Shown here: one piece after another, positions 8,576-18,320 of the stretch | Layout of the letters: each line of letters begins with the position of its first letter | Position numbering within the stretch: the stretch's first letter is position 1 | Virus record (IMG/VR): IMGVR_UViG_3300034272_000911 | Span: 1-59,628 of that record | DNA length: 59,628 bases | From: a virus | Direction: 5' to 3' (one strand) | Notes under the pieces: generated by a model | Database searches by the model: none | What the model saw: only the letters and a program-made list of their open reading frames with translations | Told to the model about the DNA's origin: nothing | Made by a program: the position numbers and the translations under genes

Positions 8576-11161
8576 GTGACCGCACTCGCGATCAGGAGCT
8601 TCGCCGGGATGCGCCCGGTGATCGACCCGCGGCTCATCAACGACTCGGAAGCGCAGCTCGCTCTCAACGCTCGCCTGCAGTCCGGCGCGCTCGTCCCGTA
8701 CGACACCAACGCCAGCACGGGCGTGAGCGTCGGGCAGGCTGTCGCTTCCGCGGTCAAGAAGATCTACCCCGTCCTCAACAACGCGAAGTGGATGTCGTGG
8801 ACGACCGAGGTCGACGTCTTCGAGTCGCCGATCATCGACGACCAGTACGATCGCATCTACTGGTCGGGTGACGGGTTCCCGAAGTACGGGCCGAAGACCT
8901 TCGTGACCGCGGGCAACGCCCCGTACCCGTCGCAGTTCTACCGCCTCGGCGTGCCGAAGCCGCTGACCAAGCCGGTCGCCGCCGGTGCGACGCTGTCCGA
9001 CGCCGAGACCCAGACCCGCGAGTACGCCATCACGTTCCTGAACGCCGACCTCACCAAGGAGTCGGCGATCGACATCACCGCCAAGACCACCGTTCTTGAG
9101 AGCCACTACGACTTCGGCGCCTACCCGGCGACGGCGGCGGTCTCCGGCAACACGGTGACGCTCGTCTTCGAGAACAGCCACGCCTTCGACAAGGACGACT
9201 ACCTGCTGCTCTCCGGCGTGACCCCGGCGTTCAAGGTCGTCTCCGTCATCGACGGCAAGACCCTGACCTTCGACAAGGGCGCGGCGACGGTCGCCGCCGG
9301 TGCGAAGACGGTCAGCAAGCGAGTCCTCGCCCGGGTCAAGCTCACCGGGCTCCCGGTCGACGACAACGGGCAGTCCGCTGTCACCCAGAAGCGGATATAC
9401 CGAAAGGTAAACGACACCTACCGTCTGCTCGCGACCATCCCGATCGCGCAGGAGAAGTACGACGACGACGCGCTCGACGCGGAGGTCACGGGCGCCACGC
9501 TCAGTGCCGCAGCCCTGAACACCCCGCCCAAGCCCGTATTCGCGCCCACGGCGGCGCTGGAGATCGACGACGAGTCGACCACAGGGGTCAGCGACGCGAG
9601 CCTCCAGAGGCGCGTATACGCCGTCAGCTGGGTCGACGAGACGGGCTACGAGAGCCCCCTGTCTGCGACCAGCGGTTTCATCTCGGTGGTCGACGGCACC
9701 TCGAAGGTCAAGGTCGTCCACGGCGGCGCCATCCCCGAGGGGGTCGAGAAGAAGCGCCTGTACCGCCAGACGGTCACCACCCAGACCAACGGCACCTTCA
9801 CGGTGAACGAGGCGGACTTCAAGCTGGTCATCGAGGTGCCTGCCAGCCAGTCCGCCTACACGGACTCGCTCTCCGCCGCCAATCTCGCCTCCAGAGCGGC
9901 TCCCACGAACCCTGACGCCCTGTCCCCACCTGAGCAGCCCTTCGCCGCCTCGGGCGCCCTGCAGCCCGTCAGGAGCGCGGAGACGCGGGTCTACGTCTAC
10001 ACCTACGTCTCGGAGTACGGCGAAGAGGGGCCACCCAGCGAGCCGTCCGAGTCGGTCGACATCGACCCCGAGTCGCCCGTCACCGTCTCCAGCATCTCGG
10101 GCGCGCCGACCGGGAACTACAACATCGCGAAGGTATTCCTCTACAGGACTGCCACCGGCAGCGCCGCGACCGGGTTCCAGTTCGTGAAGGAGATCCTCGT
10201 CGGCGTGGCTTCGACCTCGGACAACGTCCCGCAGTCGATGCTCGGCGAGCTGATCCCGTCCGTGGACTGGCTCCCGCCGCCCTCGGACATGCAGGGCGCC
10301 CGGCTGATGGCGAACGGCATCGTGATCGGCTGGTCGCAGGAGAAGACCATCTGCTTCTCCGAGCCGTACCTGCCCCACGCCTACCCGGCGGCGGCGCGGC
10401 TCTCGGTCGAGTTCCCGGTGGTCGGCATCGCCGTCTTCGGGCAGTCGGCGGCGATCCTGACCAAGGCTCACCCGTACATCGTGACCGGCGTCGACCCGCA
10501 GTCGATGACGATGGCGAAGCTCCCGCTGGAGCAGGCGTGCGTCTCGAAGCGCTCGATCGTCGAGACCGGCGACGGGGTGATCTACGCCTCGCCGGACGGG
10601 CTGGTGATGATCGGCCCGGGCGGTGCACGCCTGATGACCGCGAGCATCCTAAGCCAGAAGCAGTGGCAGGCGTACAACCCGTCGAGCATCCACGGCTACT
10701 GGCATGAGAACCGGTACCACGGCGTCTACACGGTCGGCAACGCGACCAAGATGTTCATCTTTGACCCGACCGGGCAGACCGCCAGCTGGTGCGAAGCCGA
10801 GGTCGCCGCGTTCGCCGGGCATCGCGTGGTGCAGGACGACGCCCTCTACATGCTGTTGAACAGCGGCGTCGAGGCGCTGTTCGGCGGTAGCACGCCGCGC
10901 ACGTACCGGTGGATCTCGAAGCTCGCGTCCATGCCGTCGCCGACCAACTTCAGCTTCGGGCAGGTCGTCGCCAAGTCGTACCCGGTGACCCTCAAGGTCA
11001 CGGCTGACGGGTTCGAGCGCACCTACACCGCGACCAGCTCAGACCCCTTCCGCCTGCACTCGGGCTTCCTCGCTCGCGACTGGCAGGTCGAGGTCACTGG
11101 CGCCGTCGAGGTCACCGCGGTCGCGCTCGCGCAGTCTGGGTGGGAACTGAAGAACACATGA
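8576..11161 (+). CDS. Nozzle/tail-tubular-B-like virion protein, 861 aa
   Basis: The GTG start follows the previous TGA by 1 base. The N-terminal motif (LAIRSFAGMRPVIDPRLINDSEAQLALNARLQSGAL) is typical of phage proteins that resemble tail tubular protein B and head-tail hub proteins. The middle contains repeated beta modules with VYTYVSEYGEEGPPSEPS, and the C-terminal third has a propeller-like segment (NGIVIGWSQEKTICFSEPYLPHAY, then GDGVIYASPDGLVMIGPGG). In T7-type phages this class forms the tail nozzle. The fit is by motif and context. Its TGA overlaps the ATG of the fibre gene. Confidence 0.65.
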   Translation: MTALAIRSFAGMRPVIDPRLINDSEAQLALNARLQSGALVPYDTNASTGVSVGQAVASAVKKIYPVLNNAKWMSWTTEVDVFESPIIDDQYDRIYWSGDGFPKYGPKTFVTAGNAPYPSQFYRLGVPKPLTKPVAAGATLSDAETQTREYAITFLNADLTKESAIDITAKTTVLESHYDFGAYPATAAVSGNTVTLVFENSHAFDKDDYLLLSGVTPAFKVVSVIDGKTLTFDKGAATVAAGAKTVSKRVLARVKLTGLPVDDNGQSAVTQKRIYRKVNDTYRLLATIPIAQEKYDDDALDAEVTGATLSAAALNTPPKPVFAPTAALEIDDESTTGVSDASLQRRVYAVSWVDETGYESPLSATSGFISVVDGTSKVKVVHGGAIPEGVEKKRLYRQTVTTQTNGTFTVNEADFKLVIEVPASQSAYTDSLSAANLASRAAPTNPDALSPPEQPFAASGALQPVRSAETRVYVYTYVSEYGEEGPPSEPSESVDIDPESPVTVSSISGAPTGNYNIAKVFLYRTATGSAATGFQFVKEILVGVASTSDNVPQSMLGELIPSVDWLPPPSDMQGARLMANGIVIGWSQEKTICFSEPYLPHAYPAAARLSVEFPVVGIAVFGQSAAILTKAHPYIVTGVDPQSMTMAKLPLEQACVSKRSIVETGDGVIYASPDGLVMIGPGGARLMTASILSQKQWQAYNPSSIHGYWHENRYHGVYTVGNATKMFIFDPTGQTASWCEAEVAAFAGHRVVQDDALYMLLNSGVEALFGGSTPRTYRWISKLASMPSPTNFSFGQVVAKSYPVTLKVTADGFERTYTATSSDPFRLHSGFLARDWQVEVTGAVEVTAVALAQSGWELKNT

Positions 11162-14100
11162 GCGCGACGAAGCTGCCGCAGATCCCGTCGTTCGACGGCA
11201 CGAACACCGCAGAGGTCGTCAGCGCCATCAAGGAGACCCTTGAAGTGCGCGTCGGTGCTCGCGGCAACGCGCTCGACGCTGCCGTGACGTTCCGCGACAT
11301 GACCTCGCTCGGCGTGCTGCGCGAGACCGAAATCGGCGTCGCGCCTGACCGCGCCTTGAGCGCGAGGGTCGGCGTCGAGTTCCCGTTCGGCGACCTGCCG
11401 GAGCTCTACAACCCGGCGACCGACCTGACCACGCCGCCACCTCCGACCGACCTCAAGGCGACCGCCGTATTCGACACGGTCTACCTGTCGTGGAGCCAGT
11501 CGGTGTTCCTGAACCAGTCGTACTGGGAGGTCTGGAAGTCGTTCTCGAACGACCTGTCGAGCGCGGCTCTTGCCGGAACCTCGACCAGCCAGTTCTTCGT
11601 GGACATCGCCGGGGAAGACCGCACGGTCTTCTACTGGGTCAGGACGGTCTCGGCGGCAGGCATCAAGTCGGCATGGAACAGTTCCTTCGGCACCGAGGTC
11701 AAGACCGGCATCGACCCTGCGAAGCTCGTCAAGGCAATCGAAGGGCAGATCCTCGAAAGCAGCCTGTCGGTCGAGCTTGCTGCGCGCATCGAAGCGTCCT
11801 TTGATCAAGCAAGGGCGAGCGTAAAGCGCATCACTCTGGAGTCTCAGAATCGCATCGCAGCTGTTCAGGCGGAAGCTGACGCTCGCGCAGCAGCTATTCT
11901 CGCTGAAGCGACCGCTCGCGGAGCAGCCATCACCGCAGAAGCGACGACCCGGCAGAACGCAGACAACTCGCTCGCAAGTTCGATAACCACCCTCACCGCG
12001 TCTGTGAACAGCAACGCGGCGGCGATCCAGAACGAGGCGACCGCTCGCGTGAGCGGGGATGCCGCGGAAGCGTCCGAGCGAAACACGCTTGCCACGCAAA
12101 TGCGCGGCGACTACACCGGCTCAGACCTGTCAGCCCTGACCTCTGGGTTGATCTACCAAGAGAGCATCGCCCGCTCCGCGCAAGATTCCTCGCTTGCTCA
12201 GCAGATTACGCTCCTCTCGGCGGGGTCTGGCGATCAGTTCGACTGGAAAGCAATCTGGTACTTCGACACCGGAGTCGATGGGTGGACGGGGAACGGCACG
12301 CCGACTGCCAGCGAGGGGCATCTTCGCGCCGCGAATCAGGCGAGCGACGCGCACGTTATTTCGCCCACGGGCATCAACGCGGTCGGCGCGAATTATTCTC
12401 AGGTGAGGCTTCGCGTCCGCAAGGTAGGAACCCCGACATTCGCTGGCTTTTTGTGGTGGCGAGCGGTCTCTGACAGCACTTGGGATACCGCCCGAAGAGT
12501 CGCTATTACGGCGCCTACATTCGACATCAACGGCATCGCTTTGATCTCGATCATCCCGAACTGGACGGTTACCATTGATCGCATCCGAATTGACCTGTCG
12601 AGCGCGCAGACCGCGGCTAACTACTTCGAGATCGATTGGGTTTCCATCGGAAGACCCGCTCCGGGAGCTTCTTCCGCTCAGCTGCTAGAAGAGCAGTCCG
12701 CTCGCGCTGCCGCAGACTCCGCAGAAGTCACCGCCAGAGAGACGCTTGCGACCTCGCTCATCGGGCAAGTAAATCCGTCCGGGCTCACGCTCGCAACCCT
12801 GACCTCTGGGCTTGTGCATAGCGAGCGCGTTGCACGCAGCAGCGCAGACTCCGCTCTGTCATCTGACATATCGCTCTTGAGCGCGACGGTCACTGGCAAT
12901 TTCAACACGCTGAACTCGGCTATCACCTCGGAAGCGACCGCACGCGCCAACGGCGACAGCGCGGAGGCTTCGGCGAGGAACACGCTCTCAGCACAGCTGC
13001 GCGGCTCGTACACGGGGACTGACGTCAACGCCCTGTCGGCGGGGCTGATCTACGAGGAGCGGGTCGCACGCGCCAACGCGGACTCGTCCCTGTCGTCCAG
13101 CATCACGACGCTGACATCGACGGTCAACGGGAACACGACGTCGATCCAGACCCAGCAGTCGACCATCAACGGCATCCAAGCCAAGTACACGGTCAAGATC
13201 GACAACAACGGACACGTGTCCGGCTTCGGTCTGACCTCGGAGCCGAACAACGGGACTCCGACCTCGGCGTTCATCGTCCGGGCAGACAAGTTCGCCATCG
13301 TCGACCCCGCTTCGACCGCGAACAACCTGACGAACAACCCGTCCGCGGATGTCGTCCCGTTCGCCGTCGTCGGTAGCGCGGTCTACATCAAGTCCGCTTT
13401 CATCCAAGACGCGAGCATCAGCAGCGCGAAGATCGGTTCGCTCGCAGCCAACAAGATCACCGCCGGGAACATCAACGCCGCCATCGGCATCAACGGCGGC
13501 TCCGTGTACGGCGCGTCGCTGTTCGCTGGCGGCACGGTCACGGTCAACGGCGACGGCAGCTTTACCGCCAACAACCCGACCTTCGCGGTGCTGGGCGGCA
13601 ACGTGGACATCGTCGCACCGAACTTCCGCGTCAAGTCGCTGGCTGCTGGCGGCACCCTGTTCACCCCGTTCGAGGTGGTGGGCGGCGTGGTGTACATGAA
13701 CACCGCGTTCATCCGCAACGGTACGATCACGACCGCCCAGATCGAGAACGCGCTGATCAGCAACGCCCAGATCACCAGCCTGAACGCTGACAAGATCTCC
13801 GGCGGAACCATCAACGCCAACCTGCTCCTCGTCGACAACGTCACGCTCGACACCTACTACGACGGCAGCATCGGCAAGAACAGGCTCCGCATCCCCGACC
13901 TTGCGGTCACGACCGCGAAGATCGGCGACCTGTCTGTCACTTCGGGCAAGATCGCCAACCTCGCCGTCGACGCACTCAAGATCGCAGGGAACGCCATCAC
14001 GCTGCCGCTGACTTACACCGCTGGGGACGTGTATGTTTCTACAGCAATCCTCAAAACAGGCGGCGGGTACTCCTGCGGCTTCACCTTTGTCGAATACGGT

Positions 14101-14595
14101 AATGGAGACTACGAGTACATAATCACTGACTATGACTACGGGATTGGCGACTACTACTACGTTGGCCCCGGTCTTGGCTCCTACACATACGGATGCGCGA
14201 ACTACCCGCCTACATTCACAGGCGCAATCACCGTCATAGAGACTCCGTGGATCAATGTCGGAGACGCGACTGACGGCGGCGCAGTGATCGTGTTCTACGC
14301 GACGCTGTACGCAAACATAGCCGCCGACGCCGGTCAGCACATTTACATGATGATCGATAAAGGAGACGGCAACGGCTACCTGATCTCCTCGGAGACCCTC
14401 GCCGGAACACGTACATCTGGCGGAAACACCACAAGCGCAATTCCGATTGCGATGACCTACACGGCAAACAACGTGCAAAACATTCGCATCAAGGTCGTCA
14501 CCGGAACACGAAGAGTAGACCTTTCTCCCGGAGTTGGAAGCAACCCTTCTTATCTAAGGAACATCACCATGTCAGTCATGGGAGCGAAGCGTTGA
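11158..14595 (+). CDS. Long tail-tip fibre protein with fibronectin-like domain and coiled-coil repeats, 1145 aa
   Basis: ATG at 11158 overlaps the stop of the preceding gene; an in-frame start 18 bases earlier is less likely. An N-terminal segment precedes a fibronectin-III-like domain near residues 95-180 (PTDLKATAVFDTVYLSWSQ). Ala-rich coiled coil follows. Units of about 85-90 residues then recur, each with a core like LRGSYTGTDVNALSAGLIYEERVARA (three clear copies). A globular insert of about 140 residues interrupts them, and residues 650-950 resemble the C-terminal part of lambda-J-type tip proteins. A Tyr/Gly/Asp-rich stretch lies near 14050-14200. The role is probably a central or side tail fibre for host contact. 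Confidence 0.7.
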   Translation: MSATKLPQIPSFDGTNTAEVVSAIKETLEVRVGARGNALDAAVTFRDMTSLGVLRETEIGVAPDRALSARVGVEFPFGDLPELYNPATDLTTPPPPTDLKATAVFDTVYLSWSQSVFLNQSYWEVWKSFSNDLSSAALAGTSTSQFFVDIAGEDRTVFYWVRTVSAAGIKSAWNSSFGTEVKTGIDPAKLVKAIEGQILESSLSVELAARIEASFDQARASVKRITLESQNRIAAVQAEADARAAAILAEATARGAAITAEATTRQNADNSLASSITTLTASVNSNAAAIQNEATARVSGDAAEASERNTLATQMRGDYTGSDLSALTSGLIYQESIARSAQDSSLAQQITLLSAGSGDQFDWKAIWYFDTGVDGWTGNGTPTASEGHLRAANQASDAHVISPTGINAVGANYSQVRLRVRKVGTPTFAGFLWWRAVSDSTWDTARRVAITAPTFDINGIALISIIPNWTVTIDRIRIDLSSAQTAANYFEIDWVSIGRPAPGASSAQLLEEQSARAAADSAEVTARETLATSLIGQVNPSGLTLATLTSGLVHSERVARSSADSALSSDISLLSATVTGNFNTLNSAITSEATARANGDSAEASARNTLSAQLRGSYTGTDVNALSAGLIYEERVARANADSSLSSSITTLTSTVNGNTTSIQTQQSTINGIQAKYTVKIDNNGHVSGFGLTSEPNNGTPTSAFIVRADKFAIVDPASTANNLTNNPSADVVPFAVVGSAVYIKSAFIQDASISSAKIGSLAANKITAGNINAAIGINGGSVYGASLFAGGTVTVNGDGSFTANNPTFAVLGGNVDIVAPNFRVKSLAAGGTLFTPFEVVGGVVYMNTAFIRNGTITTAQIENALISNAQITSLNADKISGGTINANLLLVDNVTLDTYYDGSIGKNRLRIPDLAVTTAKIGDLSVTSGKIANLAVDALKIAGNAITLPLTYTAGDVYVSTAILKTGGGYSCGFTFVEYGNGDYEYIITDYDYGIGDYYYVGPGLGSYTYGCANYPPTFTGAITVIETPWINVGDATDGGAVIVFYATLYANIAADAGQHIYMMIDKGDGNGYLISSETLAGTRTSGGNTTSAIPIAMTYTANNVQNIRIKVVTGTRRVDLSPGVGSNPSYLRNITMSVMGAKR

Positions 14596-14960
14596 ACACA
14601 TACGCATTCGACGAGCGCGGCTATTGCATCGGCGCGATCAATGATCACGTCGAGCTGGCGGACTTTCCGAGCGCGCAGTACATCAAGCACGCTGCGCCGC
14701 TTTTTCAGGCTGATACGTTGTGGCTGGATGTCGAGCGGAACCAGCTCATGTTCAGGGCGCCACTTCCCGCCAAGGTGTCCGCAAACAAGATCAGCAGCTT
14801 GCCGCCCGGCACAGTAGCGATTGTCAGTGGCGTGAGTGTCGAGGTAGACGACGGCACTCTGGAGCTCGAAGTCGAGTACCCAGCTTCGGTGATGGTGATC
14901 CTTACCCATCTCAAGTATCTCGAAAAGATCGTGGAGGTTCCCTGTGAAGTTTCGGGTTAA
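14592..14960 (+). CDS. Small tail-module protein, 122 aa
   Basis: A TTG start at 14592, preceded by GGAG 7 bases upstream, overlaps the TGA of the fibre gene. The first in-frame ATG lies far inside, so TTG is preferred. The product looks like two small beta domains (AFDERGYCIGAINDHVELADFPSAQYI, then PPGTVAIVSGVSVEVDDGTLELEVEYPASVMV). Tail-assembly chaperone genes commonly sit in this place in long-fibre operons, but I cannot confirm the family. Its end overlaps the next gene by 17 bases. Confidence 0.5.
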   Translation: MNTYAFDERGYCIGAINDHVELADFPSAQYIKHAAPLFQADTLWLDVERNQLMFRAPLPAKVSANKISSLPPGTVAIVSGVSVEVDDGTLELEVEYPASVMVILTHLKYLEKIVEVPCEVSG

Positions 14961-15117
14961 GCAGGACTATCGCGAACTACGCTCGATCACCTACCCCGAT
15001 GTTCGCGAACAGCTCGACGCGATCTGGAAGGGCGGATCAGAGATGGAAAAGATGCGTCGTCAAGTTGTCGGCGTGAAAGAGCTGTACCCAAAGCCAAAGA
15101 ACGGAGGTGTCAAGTGA
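14944..15117 (+). CDS. Short tail-assembly-like protein, 57 aa
   Basis: A GTG-initiated frame (VKFRVKQDYRELRSITYPD...) overlaps the end of the previous ORF and its TGA overlaps the GTG of the acetyltransferase. The segment YPDVREQLDAIWKGGSEMEKMRRQVVGVKELYPKP is charged and helical, of the kind seen in short proteins following fibre genes in many phages (tail fibre assembly or DUF4376-type). It is supported by coupling on both sides and by a sensible residue mix. Confidence 0.6.
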   Translation: MKFRVKQDYRELRSITYPDVREQLDAIWKGGSEMEKMRRQVVGVKELYPKPKNGGVK

Positions 15118-15722
15118 ACAATCTGCTGGAAGCTTTGCAGCGCAACCTCGGCAACGTCTTGACGCCAGAGCTCGTCGCCGGGCTGCTGATGGCGTCCGAA
15201 GAAGTGAAGACACCGATCGACGTCGAGTCGATCCCGAAGACCAAGCACTGGGGCTACGCGCTCGCCGTGGAACGCCTTGAGGATGTGGTCTCCGAGATAC
15301 ACCCGATACACGTCGCGCATTGGGAAGAGACCGAGGTGCACCGCCACGGCGTCCCGCTCAATATCGACTACGAGTACATGATCAACGCCGAGCGGGCTGG
15401 GCGGTTCATGCTTTTCACCGTTCGCTCGCCGGATGGGGAGCTCGTCGGGAACTGCATGATGTACCTGACGCGCTCGACGCACACAAAGAAGCTCGTCGCC
15501 GAGGAAGACACGATCTTCATCCGCAAGGATCACCGCAAAGGGCGGCTCGGCATCAAGCTCATCCGGTACGTCGAGGACGTTCTCCGCGCCTTCGGCGTGA
15601 CCGAGATCCGCGTGACCGTGAAGACCGTCAACAGGGTCGGTGACCTGCTGCAGGGTCTCGGATACAGACACACCGCCAATCAACTCGTTAAGGTTCTGGG
15701 AGACAGCAACGATGTGCAGTGA
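15114..15722 (+). CDS. GNAT-family acetyltransferase, 202 aa
   Basis: The GTG start overlaps the preceding stop. Residues 60-190 have the GNAT layout: strand FMLFTVRSPDGELVGNCMMYL, an acidic strand, the acetyl-CoA loop region IFIRKDHRKGRLGIKLIRYVEDVL (RKGRLG in place of the usual Q/RxxGxG/A), then VTEIRVTVKTVNRVGDLLQGLGYRHTANQLVKVL. Acetyltransferases are frequent between tail and internal virion genes in podoviruses; the substrate is not known. Its last codons overlap the next gene by 11 bases in another frame. Confidence 0.8.
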   Translation: MNNLLEALQRNLGNVLTPELVAGLLMASEEVKTPIDVESIPKTKHWGYALAVERLEDVVSEIHPIHVAHWEETEVHRHGVPLNIDYEYMINAERAGRFMLFTVRSPDGELVGNCMMYLTRSTHTKKLVAEEDTIFIRKDHRKGRLGIKLIRYVEDVLRAFGVTEIRVTVKTVNRVGDLLQGLGYRHTANQLVKVLGDSNDVQ

Positions 15723-17013
15723 CGCTCCGAAGCCGCCTGACATGACCCCGATCGCCAACGCGATGCGGGACATCGGCTCGCGCATGGAAGCATTGGGTCG
15801 AGACCAGCTGAGGTTCGGGCAGCGCCGTTACGACGAGACGCTCCCGCTGTACCAGCAGATGGTGCAGGCGAACCTCGAAGGGCAGCGCATGTCGATGCAG
15901 CTCGCCCGGGACTCGAACGCCGACCGCCAGAAGTTCCGCGCTCTCGAAGACCAGATGGTCTCGGAAGCCGCCTCGCAGGATCGGGGCGCGCTGCGCGCCG
16001 AGTACGCTGGTCGCGCCGCCTCGGATGCCGAGCAGGCGTCTGCCGCCACCCGGGCGATCGCCGTCCGCAACCTCTCGCGCATGGGCATCAACCCCAACGC
16101 CGCCCGGTTCGCCGACCTGAACAACCAGCTCGCGATGTCCGGCGCCGCCACGCGCACGGGGGCGATGAACAACGCCCGTATGGCAGCGGACGCCACGGTC
16201 GACGCCCGGCGCATGAACGCCATCAGCCTCGGTCGGAATCTCCCGGCGACCCAGCTGAGCGCGATCGGCACGGCGTCGGGCGTGGGCAACAGCAACGCGG
16301 GGCTGTTCAACAGCCAGAACGCGCCGGTGTTCCAAGGCTACGGCGGGGCGATGGCTGGCTTGCAGGGCAACCTCGGCGCCCAGAGCGGCATGGCTAACGT
16401 GATGAACATGGGCTACCAGAACGCCCTCGCCGCGGATCAGGCGAGCAACGCTGGCTTCAGCGCCCTCGGCTCGCTGGCTGGCGCGGGGCTGTCGTTCTTC
16501 TCCTCGCGGGACATGAAGGAGGGCAAGTCCCCCGTGAAGTCCGGCGAGGGTCTCGAAGCCGTGCGCGCCTTGCCGGTCGACCGCTGGAACTACAAGGGCG
16601 ACGGCAGGGAGCACGTCGGCACGTACGCCGAGGACTTCCGCCGCGAGACCGGCGTGGGCGACGGCAAGACCATCTCGGTGCAGGACGCGATCGGGGTCAC
16701 GATGGCTGCGATCAAAGACCTCGACCAAAAGGTAGAACTGCTTGCGGGTAAGCCTCGCAAGATGGCAAACGGCGGGAGCGTCGAGGGCGGCAAGAACCGT
16801 GACGGCAGCGGCGGCAAGATCCGCGGCGCTGGCACCGGCACTTCGGACAGCGTGAAAGCGTTGAACCGCGACACTGGAGAACCGATTATGCTCTCCAACG
16901 GCGAGTACATTCTTCCCGCTGACACCGTCAGGCGCGTGGGCAAACAGGCTCTCGACACTCTTGTCGAGCGCACTCACAAGCCTGTCCGCAGCTCGGCGAT
17001 TCGGAGGTCGTGA
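15712..17013 (+). CDS. Internal virion protein with S74-type chaperone domain, 433 aa
   Basis: The ATG at 15712 begins MCSDAPKPPDMTPIANAMR, an N-terminus typical of podovirus internal virion proteins; the longer frame upstream overlaps the acetyltransferase. Residues 1-250 are Ala/Gln/Asn-rich and helical. Residues 265-345 (SSRDMKEGKSPVKSGEGLEAVRALPV..WNYKGDG..HVGTYAEDF..TGVGDGKTISVQDAIGVTMAAIK) match the intramolecular chaperone (peptidase S74) pattern. A Gly/Lys linker and a GTSDSVKAL..LSNGEYILPADTV module end the protein, a module common in phage structural proteins. S74 domains usually end fibres, so an internal position in this protein is unusual. Confidence 0.75.
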   Translation: MCSDAPKPPDMTPIANAMRDIGSRMEALGRDQLRFGQRRYDETLPLYQQMVQANLEGQRMSMQLARDSNADRQKFRALEDQMVSEAASQDRGALRAEYAGRAASDAEQASAATRAIAVRNLSRMGINPNAARFADLNNQLAMSGAATRTGAMNNARMAADATVDARRMNAISLGRNLPATQLSAIGTASGVGNSNAGLFNSQNAPVFQGYGGAMAGLQGNLGAQSGMANVMNMGYQNALAADQASNAGFSALGSLAGAGLSFFSSRDMKEGKSPVKSGEGLEAVRALPVDRWNYKGDGREHVGTYAEDFRRETGVGDGKTISVQDAIGVTMAAIKDLDQKVELLAGKPRKMANGGSVEGGKNRDGSGGKIRGAGTGTSDSVKALNRDTGEPIMLSNGEYILPADTVRRVGKQALDTLVERTHKPVRSSAIRRS

Positions 17014-18320
17014 TGGCACAGAGAACGATCGGGGCGATCCTCAACGAGGCGTCTGACAGCGCATCCCGTGACGCTGAGACCAGCCGTCGCGCAGCGATCA
17101 CCAATGTCTCGCTGAAGGGCGAGCTCTCGAATCAGCGCTATCGCGAAGCCGATTTTGCTGACAAAGAAGCGGAGCGCGCTCGGGCGAACGAGTACCGCGA
17201 CGAGCTCAGGAAGGTCTACGACAAGCACCTGTTCTTCGACGAGGTCGTTCCTTCGCAGCAGACCGGCGCCATCCCTGATGCGAGCGGAAACTTCCCTTCG
17301 CAGCAGACGATCAGGAAGTCGTACGAGCCGGGCAGCAGGGAGTGGATGAAGGGGCTCAGCTCCGCGATGGCGGAGAAGAGCTCGCTCGACCTGCGGTACG
17401 GGCTCGCGAAGCCCGAGGACATGAACCAGATGCTGGAGTTCCGCAAGAAGCTCGAAGCGACTGGCGCGAGCGAGGACTTCCTCGCTGCCATGCGCGGCGA
17501 CAAGGGCGCTGCCGCTCGCATCTCTGAGAAGTTCGGCATCTCTGGTCTCCAGTCCATCGAGACCGGGTACGACGACAACGGTCTGCTCAACTTCTTCGCG
17601 ATGACGCAGGGCGCTGGCCCGGGCGGTGCGATGGAGTCGAAGCGCGTCCCCATCGGTCACTTGATGGCTGCGTTCTCGCCCGAGATCGATTCGATGCTCA
17701 AGGCGAACCGCGAGCAGGTGAACGCCACCGACACGCTGGCGACCAGCGCGACCAGTCGTCGCAACCAGACCACGCAGGCGAATGCGAGCGCAACCTCCGC
17801 TGCTGCATCGATGCGAGACGCGATAACCAGAGAGCGCACCTACACCGCTCGCGCAGAGGCTCAGGGCGCACACAACACGCTTTCCGAGAGCGTGAGGGAG
17901 AACGCTGCGTCGTTCAGGCTCCCGCAGTTCACGACCAAGGATGCCACCACCGGCAAGGCTCAGGCTGTGCCGGACGACGAAGCGGCTGGAATCATCAGGG
18001 AGATCGGCGGCGTTCTCATCGGCTTGGATGGGAAAGACGGTGGCATCGCTTTCAACGAAGCTGCTAACGCGCTCACCGCCATCAACACCAAGACTCGCAA
18101 GGATTACGACGCGGAGCTTGCAGCTGCCCGCGCTGCCGACAGCGCCGCGAGACAGAGCGGCGACTCGAAGGTGCGCCGGGAGGCGAGCAACAGGCTGTAC
18201 GAGCTTGAGAGGAACGGCCCGCAGTGGTTCCAGAACCGGCGGCAGGTGTACCTCGAAAAGTGGCGAGCTACCGTCGCAGCCGATAGCGAGCCCTCCAAGT
18301 CAGCTCCCGTGGTGAAGTGA
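17013..18320 (+). CDS. Internal virion protein, helical, 435 aa
   Basis: The ATG overlaps the TGA of the S74-containing gene and the TGA overlaps the ATG of the giant gene, so the three are coupled. The sequence is strongly helical and charged (KEAERARANEYRDELRKVYDKH and later AADSAARQSGDSKVRREASNRLYELE), without membrane segments or catalytic motifs. Position and length fit the middle internal core protein of podoviruses (gp15-like place between gp14-like and gp16-like), but sequence homology is not claimed. Confidence 0.65.
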   Translation: MAQRTIGAILNEASDSASRDAETSRRAAITNVSLKGELSNQRYREADFADKEAERARANEYRDELRKVYDKHLFFDEVVPSQQTGAIPDASGNFPSQQTIRKSYEPGSREWMKGLSSAMAEKSSLDLRYGLAKPEDMNQMLEFRKKLEATGASEDFLAAMRGDKGAAARISEKFGISGLQSIETGYDDNGLLNFFAMTQGAGPGGAMESKRVPIGHLMAAFSPEIDSMLKANREQVNATDTLATSATSRRNQTTQANASATSAAASMRDAITRERTYTARAEAQGAHNTLSESVRENAASFRLPQFTTKDATTGKAQAVPDDEAAGIIREIGGVLIGLDGKDGGIAFNEAANALTAINTKTRKDYDAELAAARAADSAARQSGDSKVRREASNRLYELERNGPQWFQNRRQVYLEKWRATVAADSEPSKSAPVVK

